Origin: SSC3 sp963769585
GTDB lineage: Bacteria; Actinomycetota; Actinomycetes; Propionibacteriales; Nocardioidaceae
Assembly (NCBI GenBank): GCA_963769585.1
Contig: CAVYMJ010000001.1
Span: 682,001-746,000, forward strand
Direction of reading: 5' to 3'
Length of the DNA: 64,000 nt
Position numbers and translations under genes: made by a program. The notes below the pieces were generated by a model. It made no database searches. It worked only from the letters and a program-made list of their open reading frames with translations, and had not been told where the DNA came from. Position 1 is the stretch's first letter. Each line of letters opens with the position of its first letter. Of the stretch, positions 1 through 8,151 are shown piece after piece.

Positions 1-9
1 AGAAGGCCG

Positions 10-882
10 CTAGGCAAGCAGCTTGCGGGCGGTCTCGACCGCGCGGGCGCCGTACGCCCCCCCGCCGACCCGGTGGGTGGCATGCGTCAGCAGCGGGAAG
101 AGCTGGTGCAGGCCTACCCGGTCCTCCCAGCCGTCGGCGAGCGGCGCGACCTCCTGGTAGGCCTCCAGCACGCGGGGCAGGTTGGGCAGGCCGAAGAGCG
201 CGAGCATCGCCAGGTCGGTCTCCCGGTGCCCGCCGTACGCCGCGGGGTCGATGACGCGGGTCAGTCCGTCGTGGGCCCAGATGACGTTGCCCGACCACAG
301 GTCTCCATGGATCCGGCTGGGCGGCTCGTCCGGGCCGGCGAGGTCGGTGATGCTGCGGACCACCTGCTCGATCGAGGCCGCATCAGAGGCCGGTACGCCG
401 CCGCGGTCGACCGCGAGCTTGAGGTAGGGCAGCAGCCGCCGGGTGGCGAAGAACTCCGGCCAGCGCTCGGCCGGCCGGTTCGGCATCGGCAGCGAACCGA
501 TGTACCCGTCACCCGTGTTGCTGCCGAAGACCTCCGCGCCCGCGGCGTGGGTCCGGGCCAGGGCACGGCCGAAGGCGTCCGCCGCGTCGTTGGTCGCCCG
601 GCCAGACTCGACGTACTCCAGGATCAGGCAGTCGTCCTCGGCAGCGAGGACCGCGGGGGTGGGCACACCTGCGGCCGCTGCCAGCCAGGTCAGGCCCGCC
701 GCCTCGGAGCGGAAGAAGTCCGCCGGTGCGTGCGCGCGGGTCTTCATGATCGCCGAGGATCCGTCGGAGAGCCGGAGCCGGGTCGCGACGCAGATGTCCC
801 CGCCGGCGACGGGCGAGGTGGCTACGACCGAGGTGCCCAACAGCGCCTCGGCCCGGGTCGCGATCGTCCCCATTCGTGCCAT
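10..882 (-). CDS. Fructosamine kinase family protein
   Basis: A 290-residue cytosolic kinase of the fructosamine/ketosamine-3-kinase (APH-like) fold, about the family's usual length. It would phosphorylate sugar adducts on amines or proteins so that the glycation breaks down. The Brenner motif HGDLWSGN is at residues 192-199, with catalytic Asp194 and metal ligand Asn199. The second metal Asp is D212 in DPAAYGG, followed by the family's HRETDLAM, and K47 fits the ATP-anchoring lysine. Its ATG overlaps the stop of the upstream phosphatase gene by one base (TGATG), so it is the last gene of a three-gene operon and probably translationally coupled. The exact substrate cannot be read from the sequence. 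Confidence 0.9.
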   Translation of the reverse strand: MARMGTIATRAEALLGTSVVATSPVAGGDICVATRLRLSDGSSAIMKTRAHAPADFFRSEAAGLTWLAAAAGVPTPAVLAAEDDCLILEYVESGRATNDAADAFGRALARTHAAGAEVFGSNTGDGYIGSLPMPNRPAERWPEFFATRRLLPYLKLAVDRGGVPASDAASIEQVVRSITDLAGPDEPPSRIHGDLWSGNVIWAHDGLTRVIDPAAYGGHRETDLAMLALFGLPNLPRVLEAYQEVAPLADGWEDRVGLHQLFPLLTHATHRVGGGAYGARAVETARKLLA

Positions 883-1340
883 CAGGGGCTCGCCTTCACC
901 AGACCCGCGACGATCGCGTCCGCGGTGCGCTGCACCATCTCCAGCACGGCCTGGAAGCCCTCGTCGCCGCCGTAGTACGGATCGGGTACGTCGCCTGACC
1001 CGGCAGGGTCGAACGAGCGGAACAGCCGCAGCCTGTCGGCGCTCGGCCCGGCGATGCGCAGGAGCGCGGCGTGGTTGTCCGCGTCCATGGCCAGGACGAG
1101 GTCGCAGTCCTCGAACCAGGCGGCATCGAACTGCCGGGCCCGGTGCCGGCTCGGGTCGTACCCAGCGGCCGACAGCGTCGCGGCCGCGCGTCGGTCCATC
1201 GGCGCCCCGACGTGGTAGCCGGCGGTGCCGGCGCTGACCACCTCGACGTCGAGCCCCTCGTCAAGCAGGCGTTGCTCCAGCACCACATCGGCCATGGGTG
1301 AGCGGCAGATGTTCCCCAGGCACACCAGCGCGATGCGCAT
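882..1340 (-). CDS. Low-molecular-weight protein tyrosine phosphatase
   Basis: A 152-residue cytosolic LMW-PTP. The P-loop CLGNICRS sits at residues 7-14 (nucleophile Cys7, Arg13, the C-X5-R signature) and the general-acid loop DPYY begins at Asp120. The length is normal for the family. The start chosen (MRIALVCLGN) puts the P-loop at the expected N-terminal position. Much longer upstream reading in the same frame is out-of-frame sequence from neighbouring genes. It overlaps by one base both the membrane gene before it and the fructosamine kinase after it, so the three genes form one translationally coupled operon. The target could be phosphotyrosine proteins, as for mycobacterial PtpA, but nothing here shows this. 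Confidence 0.92.
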   Translation of the reverse strand: MRIALVCLGNICRSPMADVVLEQRLLDEGLDVEVVSAGTAGYHVGAPMDRRAAATLSAAGYDPSRHRARQFDAAWFEDCDLVLAMDADNHAALLRIAGPSADRLRLFRSFDPAGSGDVPDPYYGGDEGFQAVLEMVQRTADAIVAGLVKASP

Positions 1341-1714
1341 CAGTCGCCGGGCCCGACGAGCTCTAGGACCGTGGTGGCGATCGAGACGATGATGGCTCCC
1401 CAGACCGCCGTCCACCAGAACTGGTCGACGTGGAAGGCGAGGTCGAGCGAGCCGGCGATCTTGCTGGTCAGCATCAGCATCGCCGCGTTGATCACGAAGA
1501 CCAGCAGCCCGAGGGTGAGCACGATGAACGGGAACGAGAGAAGCTTGACCACTGGCCGGATCAACGCGTTGACCAGGCCGAAGATCAGCGCGACGCCGAG
1601 CAGGGTGAGGAGCTTGTCCCGGTCGGAGTCGCCGGAGAGGGTGATCCCGTCGAGCAGCCACACGGCGGCACCGAGGGCGAGCGCGTTGACCAGGACCCAC
1701 AGCACGAACCTCAT
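1340..1714 (-). CDS. Phage-holin-family (PF04020-like) small membrane protein
   Basis: A 124-residue integral membrane protein with four hydrophobic segments and short polar loops. It contains a G-LVNALIRPVVK-like stretch typical of the phage holin 4 superfamily of small actinobacterial membrane proteins. Despite the family name, nothing phage-derived surrounds it. It is the first gene of the operon with the phosphatase and the fructosamine kinase, and its TGA overlaps the phosphatase ATG. Function is unknown in the family; a membrane-stability role is only a guess. Confidence 0.85.
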   Translation of the reverse strand: MRFVLWVLVNALALGAAVWLLDGITLSGDSDRDKLLTLLGVALIFGLVNALIRPVVKLLSFPFIVLTLGLLVFVINAAMLMLTSKIAGSLDLAFHVDQFWWTAVWGAIIVSIATTVLELVGPGD

Positions 1715-1723
1715 GCTCGAAGC

Positions 1724-2392
1724 CTAGCGAGTCGGCTCCTGCAGAGCGGCGAGCATGGACCGGGCACCATCCTCGATATGCCGCTCTAACTCGGTCACGG
1801 TCTCCTCGATCCTGCCCTGCTCGAGCATCCGGACCAAGAGCCGGTGCGCCTCCACCTGCTCGGCATAGTTGCGGCGCAGTCGGTCGACCCGGGCCAGCGC
1901 CAGGCGGACCTCGGCGTACAGCGCCTCTGCCTGCGCGACCAGCCGAGGTGACTCGGTGAGGCACACCAGCGACAGGTGGAACTGCAGGTGCTTGGCAGTG
2001 AACCCCACCGGAGTAGCCGAGGGGGCTGCTGCGACGAAGGACTCCAGCGCCCGTCGTACGGCGTCGCGGGACTCCTCCCGGGCGACCGCCCACCGCCGTA
2101 CGCCGGCGGTCTCCAAGACGATGCGCGCGCGGCACACGTCCTGCACCGAGTCGGGGTCGAGCTCGGAGACGTGGACGCCTCGGTTCGGCTCGCGAGTCGC
2201 CAGCCCCTCGGCCACCAGGGCCGCCAGCGCCTCCCGGATGGTCGAGCGCGAGACGCCCATGGCCTCGGCCAGGGCCACTTCGCGCAGCGGGGTGCCGGTC
2301 TCGACCTCCCCTTCGAAGAGCGCCCGACGCAGCTCGTCCGCCACCCGGTCGACGGTGGAGGTGTGCTCCAGGGAGAGGTTGTCGAACGCCAT
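1724..2392 (-). CDS. GntR/FadR-family transcriptional regulator
   Basis: A 222-residue DNA-binding repressor or activator. The N-terminal winged helix (residues about 10-75) includes the recognition helix segment VSRSTIREALAAL, and the C-terminal all-helical FCD-type ligand domain has conserved Arg/His (CRARIVLE, FHLSL, ERHIEDG). The start MAFDNLS is preferred over an extension 17 codons upstream, because the longer form would run through the operator-like DNA between this gene and the divergent dimethylargininase. It probably controls that neighbour and itself: a TTGTCCGACAA palindrome fitting the FadR-type TNGTNNNACNA operator lies 9 bp from its start. The ligand is unknown. Confidence 0.88.
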   Translation of the reverse strand: MAFDNLSLEHTSTVDRVADELRRALFEGEVETGTPLREVALAEAMGVSRSTIREALAALVAEGLATREPNRGVHVSELDPDSVQDVCRARIVLETAGVRRWAVAREESRDAVRRALESFVAAAPSATPVGFTAKHLQFHLSLVCLTESPRLVAQAEALYAEVRLALARVDRLRRNYAEQVEAHRLLVRMLEQGRIEETVTELERHIEDGARSMLAALQEPTR

Positions 2393-2400
2393 AGACCTGA

Positions 2401-2469
2401 TTGTCCGACAACGCCTTGACTCCGCGCGACCCCGCGTCCACACTGGGCCAATGTCCGAGTGTCTGACAA
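2401..2469. promoter_or_regulatory. Two FadR-type operator-like palindromes in the gntR/ddaH divergent region
   Basis: TTGTCCGACAA (2401-2411) fits the GntR/FadR consensus TNGTNNNACNA exactly. A near copy, GTGTCTGACAA (2459-2469), differs at the first position and lies just inside the ddaH start, 58 bp away. Between them a TTGACT (2416-2421) and CACACT (2439-2444) with 17-bp spacing would place a transcription start at the ddaH ATG. The arrangement suggests repression by the adjacent GntR protein; this is inferred from sequence only. Confidence 0.55.
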
Positions 2470-3332
2470 TCCTGCAATGGGGTCACCGTTACCTGGCGGT
2501 GCGCCCCGATCACTTCCGCGTCGACTACGTCATCAACCCGTACATGGATGCGCGCGTGCAGCCCGACCCGACCCGGGCCGCTGCCCAATGGTCAGGCCTG
2601 GTGGCCGCCATCGAGCTGGCCGGGGGCGCCGTCGAGGTGTTGCCGCAGCGAGCGGACGCGCCGGACATGGTCTACGCAATGAACCTCGGCCTGGTCATCG
2701 GCGAGACTGCCGTGCTCTCGCACATGAGGTACGCCGAACGCCGTACTGAGTCGCTCACGGCCGAACCTTGGTTCGCCGCGGCCGGCTTCACCACGACGTA
2801 CGTCGGGCGCGACGGCATCGGTGCGTACCTGGAGGCCGGTGACGCGTTCGCGTTCGGCGACGCGCTGGTGGTCGGCTACGGTCCGCGGACCGAGCTGCTG
2901 GCGCTCAAGCACCTGGCGAACGAGCTCGACGTACGGGTTCGGGGGCTACGGCTCACCCACCCCGGGATGTACCACCTCGACCTGGCCTTCTGCCCGCTGG
3001 ACGAGCGGCGCGCGATGGTGTGCCCTGCCGCCTTCGACGACGCTTCAGCGGCCGCGGCTCTCGCGCTGGTGCCCGAGCCCTTGGTGCTGACCGCGGAGGA
3101 GGCGCTCACCTTCTGCGCCAACTCGATCGTGATCGGCCGGACGGTGCTGATGCCGGCCTGTCCGGACCGGGTCCGCGCGCAGCTGGAGGAGTGGGGCTTC
3201 GAGATCGTCCTGGTCGACGTCTCGGAGTTCCACAAGGGCGGCGGCTCCATCCGGTGCCTGACCAACCCGCTGGACGTCGTGGTCGGGAGGGACCTGCCCG
3301 AGGTGCTCGGCGGCGAGGTCGTCCTCCCCTGA
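2451..3332 (+). CDS. ddaH: Dimethylarginine dimethylaminohydrolase (dimethylargininase)
   Basis: A 293-residue guanidino-modifying enzyme that would hydrolyse N-methylated arginine to citrulline and methylamine. Family landmarks are FRVDYVINPYMD near the N-terminus, catalytic His175 in the MYHLDLAF segment, and nucleophile Cys269 in KGGGSIRCLTN. The start ATG at 2451 has no ribosome-binding site but lies 6 nt after a CACACT -10-like hexamer, consistent with a leaderless mRNA. Upstream codons in this frame belong to antisense GntR sequence. It is divergent from a GntR regulator and followed by a strong hairpin, so it is probably a single-gene transcript. Arginine deiminase-type relatives cannot be fully excluded. 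Confidence 0.88.
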   Translation: MSECLTILQWGHRYLAVRPDHFRVDYVINPYMDARVQPDPTRAAAQWSGLVAAIELAGGAVEVLPQRADAPDMVYAMNLGLVIGETAVLSHMRYAERRTESLTAEPWFAAAGFTTTYVGRDGIGAYLEAGDAFAFGDALVVGYGPRTELLALKHLANELDVRVRGLRLTHPGMYHLDLAFCPLDERRAMVCPAAFDDASAAAALALVPEPLVLTAEEALTFCANSIVIGRTVLMPACPDRVRAQLEEWGFEIVLVDVSEFHKGGGSIRCLTNPLDVVVGRDLPEVLGGEVVLP

Positions 3333-3347
3333 TTCAGCCGGATGAAC

Positions 3348-3376
3348 AGACGCCTGGCGAACTCCACCAGGCGTCT
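3348..3376 (+). terminator. Hairpin terminator after ddaH
   Basis: A perfect 10-bp stem (AGACGCCTGG / CCAGGCGTCT) with a 9-nt loop starts 16 bp past the ddaH stop. No long T tract follows, which is usual in high-GC actinobacteria. Confidence 0.7.
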
Positions 3377-3403
3377 GCCCTTCGGCCGCAGAACGACCGA
3401 AAT

Positions 3404-3450
3404 GCGAGACCCGCGTTCCCGGATGGGGGGCGCCGTGAACGCGGGCTCGC
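3404..3450 (+). terminator. Second hairpin downstream of ddaH
   Basis: A 14-bp stem with a single bulged A (left arm 3404-3418, right arm 3437-3450) is followed by GTCTTTGG. It may be a back-up terminator for ddaH or the first part of the structured gene-free stretch that follows. Confidence 0.5.
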
Positions 3451-4025
3451 GTCTTTGGTTGTAGCGGGCAGGACGAACTGCGCACTGCCCGCCTCAGAAG
3501 TGATTCCCCGAGCCCGTCCCCATTACTTTTGCCCGAAATTGCGAACAACCCGGCCAGGCAGCAGCTTCCCCATGCTGCCTGGGCCAGGCTGTCGCGTTAC
3601 CCCCCACCTGCAGAACCCCCCACTGGTGGCTTTGTGCCATGGACGCAAGCGTCCACGCGGACCGCGAAGGCCCACTGCATTTGACGTTCGATCCCCCCAG
3701 GAAGTCCTGGTGTCAAGCGCCCTGAACTGTTTTGCGAATGTCGCTGGTCTCCCACCCCTGGACGACCGGCTACACAAGCAGCATCTTGTCGGAAAGTCCC
3801 GAGAAATGCACTATCTGGGCAATGAATTTTGACGTTCGGAGCAAGGAATGGCGAACCCGGGCGGCACCGCATGACCCGCATGGACTATCAAGCTGGCGGC
3901 CACGTGGGAGTGTCGTCGCGGGAGTGGGCTACCGACGTCACCCAACCGGTGTTTCGATACGCCGGTTTTGACCTCGTACGGCGGGACATGGTCGTCTCGG
4001 GGTCCACCCCCGGCTCGGTGGGTGA
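3451..4025. other. Gene-free, hairpin-rich stretch
   Basis: No ORF here shows protein-like composition or a recognisable motif. The DNA is visibly less GC-rich than its neighbours. It holds a perfect 10-bp hairpin (3554-3563 with 3573-3582), a 7-bp palindrome TGGACGC/GCGTCCA with a 2-nt gap (3640-3655), a 6-bp palindrome CCAGGA/TCCTGG (3697-3710), a repeated TTTGACGTTCG (about 3680 and 3828), and an AACCGG/CCGGTT hairpin followed by TTTT (3944-3970). The nature is unresolved: structured RNA, decayed mobile DNA or regulatory DNA are all possible. Confidence 0.5.
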
Positions 4026-4967
4026 CTAGGTGGCGACGGGCTCCAGTACCGCAGTGCGACGGGCGGTCTGAGCGAGAACGATCCCTGCGACCACGGCGGC
4101 ACATCCCAGGACCGCCACCGGTCCGAGAGACTCGCGGAACCAGACCCAGCCCAACGCGACCGCCCCGACCGGCTCGAGCATCGCGATGGTGGTCACCGTG
4201 GTGGCCCTCAGGTGCTGCAGAGCGACGAGTTCGGCGGCGAAGGGGATGACGGTGCCTAGCACGACGACCCACACCAGGAGCAGCCACACCGGTGCCAGCT
4301 GGTCCCCCAGTCGACCCAGCAGGGAGACCTGGTCGCCCAGCAGCCGGTTGGCGCCGGTCACCGGAGCGGCGACGTTGAGGACCACGGCGGCGACGGCGAA
4401 CGACCAGAGGATGACCCGCAGCGGGTCGATGGCGTTCACGCCGATCTCCCCGATCAGGAAGTACGCCGCGAAGCAGACGGCCGCGGCGAGCCCGGCGACG
4501 ACTCCGACGCCGTCGAAGGCGAGGCCCTCCCAGATGCCGGTGGCTGCGGCGAGCCCGGCCATCGCCAGGGCCAGCCCGAGCCAGATCCGCGGCCTGAGCT
4601 TCTCGCCCTGCACGAACTTGGCCCACAAGGCCACGATGAGCGGCGCCTGGTACTCCAGCAGCAGCGCCATCCCGATCGGGAGCCGATCGATCGCCACGAA
4701 GTAGGTCCACTGGAGGGCGGCGACCCCGACCAGCCCATGGGCGACGACCAGCACGGCGAGTCGACCCTTGGGGGGGCGCAGGGCCGCTGGCTTCAGCAGC
4801 GCCGCCACCAGGGCCAGGACGAGCAACGTCCCGGTCACCCGGATCGTCGTGAGCGTGCTCGGGTCGACGCCGGCCCGGAGGGCGACGCGGCTGACCCCGG
4901 CGTTGAGGATGAAGAGCCCGGCGCCGGTCAGGACGAGCACCAGACCGTACGTGGGGTTGCGCGTCAT
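4026..4967 (-). CDS. EamA/DMT-family transporter
   Basis: A 313-residue inner-membrane protein with about ten hydrophobic segments in two EamA halves. The second half carries the typical ALQHLRATTVTTIAMLEPVGA, GWVWFRESLG and VVAGIVLAQ segments. RhaT/YddG-like members export amino acids or other metabolites; the substrate here cannot be told. The start ATG (MTRNPTYG) is preferred. Sequence further upstream in the same frame is antisense to the divergent aminotransferase. A TACCAT hexamer lies 6 nt before the ATG, suggesting a leaderless transcript. Only 63 bp separate it from the aminotransferase gene. Confidence 0.88.
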   Translation of the reverse strand: MTRNPTYGLVLVLTGAGLFILNAGVSRVALRAGVDPSTLTTIRVTGTLLVLALVAALLKPAALRPPKGRLAVLVVAHGLVGVAALQWTYFVAIDRLPIGMALLLEYQAPLIVALWAKFVQGEKLRPRIWLGLALAMAGLAAATGIWEGLAFDGVGVVAGLAAAVCFAAYFLIGEIGVNAIDPLRVILWSFAVAAVVLNVAAPVTGANRLLGDQVSLLGRLGDQLAPVWLLLVWVVVLGTVIPFAAELVALQHLRATTVTTIAMLEPVGAVALGWVWFRESLGPVAVLGCAAVVAGIVLAQTARRTAVLEPVAT

Positions 4968-5030
4968 GGGGAGATGGTAATGGCCGAATGGTACCGATGC
5001 CCCTGTCGCGCTGCGCGTTAGAGTGCGGCC

Positions 5031-6104
5031 ATGAGCAGCCCGCAGCCACGCGCCGCCGTCGCCGGCGTACCTGCCTATGTCCCGGGAAAGCCCCCAGCGG
5101 TGCGCGACGGGCTCCCGACGTACAAGCTCTCCTCCAACGAGAACCCGTTCCCTCCGCTGCCCGGAGTGCTGGAGGAGGCGGCCCGCGTGGCCGCGACCAT
5201 GAACCGGTACCCGGACATGGGCTGTGTCGCTCTGTACGACGCGCTCGCCACCCGGCTCGCCGTGCCGACCAGCGACCTCGCCGCAGGAACCGGCTCGGTG
5301 GCGCTGCTGTACCACCTGATCCAGGCGTTCTGCGAGCCGGGGGACGAGGTCGTCTATGCGTGGAGGTCGTTCGAGGCCTACCCGATAGCCGTCGCCGTCA
5401 ATGGCGCTGTGTCGGTGCAGGTCCCGGTCGACGCGGCCGGTGAGCACGACCTGGATGCGATGGCCGCCGCCGTCACCGACCGCACCAAGGTCGTCGTGGT
5501 CTGCTCGCCCAACAACCCCACCGGCCCCGCGGTCAGCGCGCCCGCCCTCGACGCCTTCCTGTCCAAGGTGCCCGGTCATGTGGTCGTCGTGGTCGACGAG
5601 GCCTACCGCGAGTTCGTCCGGATCCCGGATCCCGTCGACGGGGTGGCCCTGACGCGTACCTACCCGAACGTTGTCGCGATGCGCACTTTCGCCAAGGCCT
5701 ACGGACTGGCCGGGCTCCGCTGCGGGTACCTGGTAGCCCAGGAGACCATCGCGGCAGCCGTGCGTGCCTGCGCCCTGCCCTTCGGGGTCTCTTCGATAGC
5801 GCAGGCCGCCGCCGTCGCCTCGCTGGCCCGTGAAGCCGAGCTGCTCGACCGAGTGGCCTCCCTGGTCGAGGAGCGCAGCAGGGTCACCTCCGCACTGGCC
5901 GAACAGGGCTGGCGGATCCCGGACGCCCAAGGCAACTTCGTGTGGCTGCCGCTGGCGGCGCGAACCGCGGACTTCGTGGCGGCCGCCCAACAGGCGGGCA
6001 TCATGGTGCGTCCCTTCGCCGGCGAGGGCGTCCGCGTCAGCATCGGGGAGAACGCCGGTAACGACGTCTTCCTCCAGGTGGCCACAGGCTTCGCTCGCCC
6101 CTGA
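5031..6104 (+). CDS. HisC/Pat-type class I/II aminotransferase
   Basis: A 357-residue PLP enzyme of the histidinol-phosphate / aromatic aminotransferase family. Visible motifs are KLSSNENPFPP (32-42), SPNNPTG (159-165), VVDEAYREF (188-196), the Schiff-base Lys222 in FAKAYGLAGLRCGY, and the carboxylate-binding Arg in VRVSIG near the C-terminus. No other his genes are nearby, so it is more likely the phenylalanine/aromatic aminotransferase (Pat) type than the biosynthetic HisC, but the sequence alone does not decide. A TAGAGT hexamer ends 6 nt before the ATG (leaderless). It is divergent from an EamA exporter, which may move a related amino acid. Confidence 0.85.
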   Translation: MSSPQPRAAVAGVPAYVPGKPPAVRDGLPTYKLSSNENPFPPLPGVLEEAARVAATMNRYPDMGCVALYDALATRLAVPTSDLAAGTGSVALLYHLIQAFCEPGDEVVYAWRSFEAYPIAVAVNGAVSVQVPVDAAGEHDLDAMAAAVTDRTKVVVVCSPNNPTGPAVSAPALDAFLSKVPGHVVVVVDEAYREFVRIPDPVDGVALTRTYPNVVAMRTFAKAYGLAGLRCGYLVAQETIAAAVRACALPFGVSSIAQAAAVASLAREAELLDRVASLVEERSRVTSALAEQGWRIPDAQGNFVWLPLAARTADFVAAAQQAGIMVRPFAGEGVRVSIGENAGNDVFLQVATGFARP

Positions 6105-6114
6105 GGCCCGAGGC

Positions 6115-6166
6115 CAGGCTGGCCCGTCAGGCTGGCCCGTCAGGCTGCCCCGTCAGGCTGCCCCGT
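6115..6166. repeat. 13-bp tandem repeat, 4 copies, between convergent genes
   Basis: Four head-to-tail 13-bp units (two CAGGCTGGCCCGT, then two CAGGCTGCCCCGT) fill the 48-bp gap between the convergent aminotransferase and crotonase genes. They overlap the last codons and stop of the crotonase. Such short arrays vary in copy number by slippage, so the crotonase C-terminus may vary between strains. Confidence 0.9.
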
Positions 6167-6908
6167 GCCGCCCTGCGCCGCCCTGAAAGCGCGCGACGCC
6201 CTCCGCCGCCTCGGCCAGCGACACCTGGCCGTGCTGGTACTCGTTGGCGATCGCCGCCTCCTCGCTCAGCCCGTCCTGCTCGAGCAGCGAGAGCCGGTCC
6301 CGCCTCATACAGGTCTGGGGCAGGCTGGTCAGGCTCAGGGCGAGAGCCTCGGCCTCCTGTCGAGCGGAGCCGCTCGGCACGACGCGGCTGGCCAGCCCGA
6401 TGCGGAGTGCCTCCTGGGCCTCGACCGAGCGGCCGGTAAGGATCAGATCCATCGCGACACCCTGACCGACGATCCGGGGCAGCCGAACCGTGCCGCCGTC
6501 GATCAGCGGTACACCCCAACGGCGGCAGTAGACCCCCAGGACGGCGTCCTGGGCCACGACCCGCAGGTCACACCAGAGCGCTAGCTCGAGTCCTCCCGCG
6601 ACCGCGTGCCCTTCGATAGCGGCGATGACCGGCTTGCCGAGCCGCATCCGCGACGGTCCCATCGGGCCGTCACCCTCTGGTGCCAGCCGGTTGCTCGCGT
6701 CGGTTCCCAGGGCCTGAAGGTCCGCGCCCGCGCAGAAGGTGCCGCCCTCCCCGTACAGGACCGCGACGCTGGCCCCGCCGTCGTCGTCGAAGGCGCGGAA
6801 GGCGTCGGCCAGGGCCTGCGCGGTCGGGCCGTCGACGGCATTGCGCCGGTCGGGGCGGTGCAGGATGACGGTGGTGACGGGACCTTGCTTCTCGACGCTG
6901 ACACTCAT
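6153..6908 (-). CDS. Enoyl-CoA hydratase/isomerase (crotonase) family protein
   Basis: A 251-residue crotonase-fold enzyme acting on acyl-CoA thioesters. It has the N-terminal LHRPDRRNAVDG, the oxyanion-hole segment GEGGTFCAGADLQAL, and GHAVAGGLELALWCDLRVVAQDAVLGV followed by RRWGVPLIDGGTVRLPRIVG. A GG appears where hydratases often have the first catalytic Glu, so isomerase or hydrolase activity is possible. Its C-terminal codons lie in the 13-bp tandem array. The gene starts 9 bp after an EamA transporter on the same strand and is probably co-transcribed with it. Confidence 0.87.
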   Translation of the reverse strand: MSVSVEKQGPVTTVILHRPDRRNAVDGPTAQALADAFRAFDDDGGASVAVLYGEGGTFCAGADLQALGTDASNRLAPEGDGPMGPSRMRLGKPVIAAIEGHAVAGGLELALWCDLRVVAQDAVLGVYCRRWGVPLIDGGTVRLPRIVGQGVAMDLILTGRSVEAQEALRIGLASRVVPSGSARQEAEALALSLTSLPQTCMRRDRLSLLEQDGLSEEAAIANEYQHGQVSLAEAAEGVARFQGGAGRHGAA

Positions 6909-6917
6909 GGCTGAACG

Positions 6918-7889
6918 CTAGCGGGCGGGCTCCCCGCTGAGCGGTTCCACGACCTCGATCGCCTCGGGCTCCAGGCCCAGGGACGAGACCGCGGCGGGTG
7001 GCCTGCGTTCGGACGAGATCACCAGGGCGACCCCGGCGACGACGATGCCTCCGCCGGCCAGGATCGGCCAGGTGACCTTCTCGTCGAGGATGAGCCAGCC
7101 GAGGAAGACTGCGATGACCGGGTTGACGTAGGCGTAGGTGGCTACCAGCGAGATCGGCGCGTTGGCGACCAGCCAGACGTAGGCGGTGAAGGCCACCACC
7201 GACCCGAAGACCACCAGGTACGACAAGGCGAACCACGTCTTCGGCGCGTAGTCGAGGCTGAACGCCTCGCCGGCGACCTGGCCCACGAGCACCATCAGCA
7301 GGCCACCCCAGACCATCTCCCAGACCGCGACCACGAAGACGTCCCGGGGCAGCCACAGCCGAGGCTGCGCGTACGAGCCGAACGCCCAGCAAGACGCGGC
7401 GAACAGCACGATCAGGGCCGGCGCGAGCTCGAAGTCTCCGGCGCTGCGACCGAAGAGCACCAGGACGGCCAGGCCGACGAACCCCACGAGGACGCCGAGC
7501 AAGGTGGTCGGCCGGGGAACGTCGCGCTCCACGAGGCGGAAGACCACGATGAGCAGCGGGGCGACCGCGATGAGCAGGGCGGTGAAGCCGGAGGTGGCTC
7601 CCTTGGACTCGGCGACCGAGACGAGGCCGTTGCCGAGCAGGGGCAGCGAGAGCCCGAGGAAGGCAGTGCCGGCAACCTCGCGCCAGGAGAGGTCGAACTG
7701 TGCGAGCCCTCCGCGGCGTACGACCAGGATGGTGGCGAGGATCAGCCCGGCGAGGACGAAGCGAAGGCCCATCGTGGTCATCGGCGGGGCCTCTTCCACG
7801 ACCACCCGGATACCGAGGTACGTCGAGCCCCACACGACGTACACGATCGCGAGGGCGGCTACGACCAGGCCGGAGCGCGGCGCGGGCAC
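6918..7889 (-). CDS. EamA/DMT-family transporter
   Basis: A 323-residue membrane protein with ten predicted hydrophobic helices in two EamA repeats. The N-terminal VVWGSTYLGIRV and the C-terminal TAYVWLVANAPISLVATYAYVNPVIAVFLGW are hallmarks of the drug/metabolite transporter family. The cytosolic C-terminal tail of about 35 residues is acidic. It is upstream of the crotonase with a 9-bp gap. The substrate is unknown. Confidence 0.88.
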   Translation of the reverse strand: MPAPRSGLVVAALAIVYVVWGSTYLGIRVVVEEAPPMTTMGLRFVLAGLILATILVVRRGGLAQFDLSWREVAGTAFLGLSLPLLGNGLVSVAESKGATSGFTALLIAVAPLLIVVFRLVERDVPRPTTLLGVLVGFVGLAVLVLFGRSAGDFELAPALIVLFAASCWAFGSYAQPRLWLPRDVFVVAVWEMVWGGLLMVLVGQVAGEAFSLDYAPKTWFALSYLVVFGSVVAFTAYVWLVANAPISLVATYAYVNPVIAVFLGWLILDEKVTWPILAGGGIVVAGVALVISSERRPPAAVSSLGLEPEAIEVVEPLSGEPAR

Positions 7890-8151
7890 GACATCACCGT
7901 CCTCTCGTTGACTCCTGACAGAGTAGGCGCCCCGGGCCCGCCAAGTCGCGCGAATTTCGGCCAGCCAGGGGCCAGATGCGGACAGGTGCCCCGATTATGC
8001 GAACCCCCGGGTAGTCGGTACGTTTGGTCTAACTGGCTCCGTGTGGCGCCGGTCACAAGAGCGGCCACCACCCCAGGCCGCCGGACTCGCAGAAGAGCGC
8101 ACCACGAGCCGGTGACGGAGACCCCGCCGCCGACGAGGAGAAGGAGTGCAG

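Noticed and set aside
1340..1714. Phage remnant because of the holin-family name
   Set aside because: The neighbours are ordinary chromosomal genes in a tight operon; the family is common outside phages.
882..2588. A 568-codon reverse-strand frame covering the phosphatase and beyond
   Set aside because: Only the last 152 codons are protein-like (LMW-PTP). The rest is out-of-frame sequence of the membrane protein and GntR genes.
4026..5990. A 654-codon frame extending the EamA transporter upstream
   Set aside because: The extension is antisense to the aminotransferase gene, which has intact PLP motifs; the transporter starts at 4967.
5031..6104. Histidine biosynthesis gene hisC
   Set aside because: No other his biosynthesis genes are present and the sequence fits equally well the aromatic aminotransferase group, so no symbol is given.
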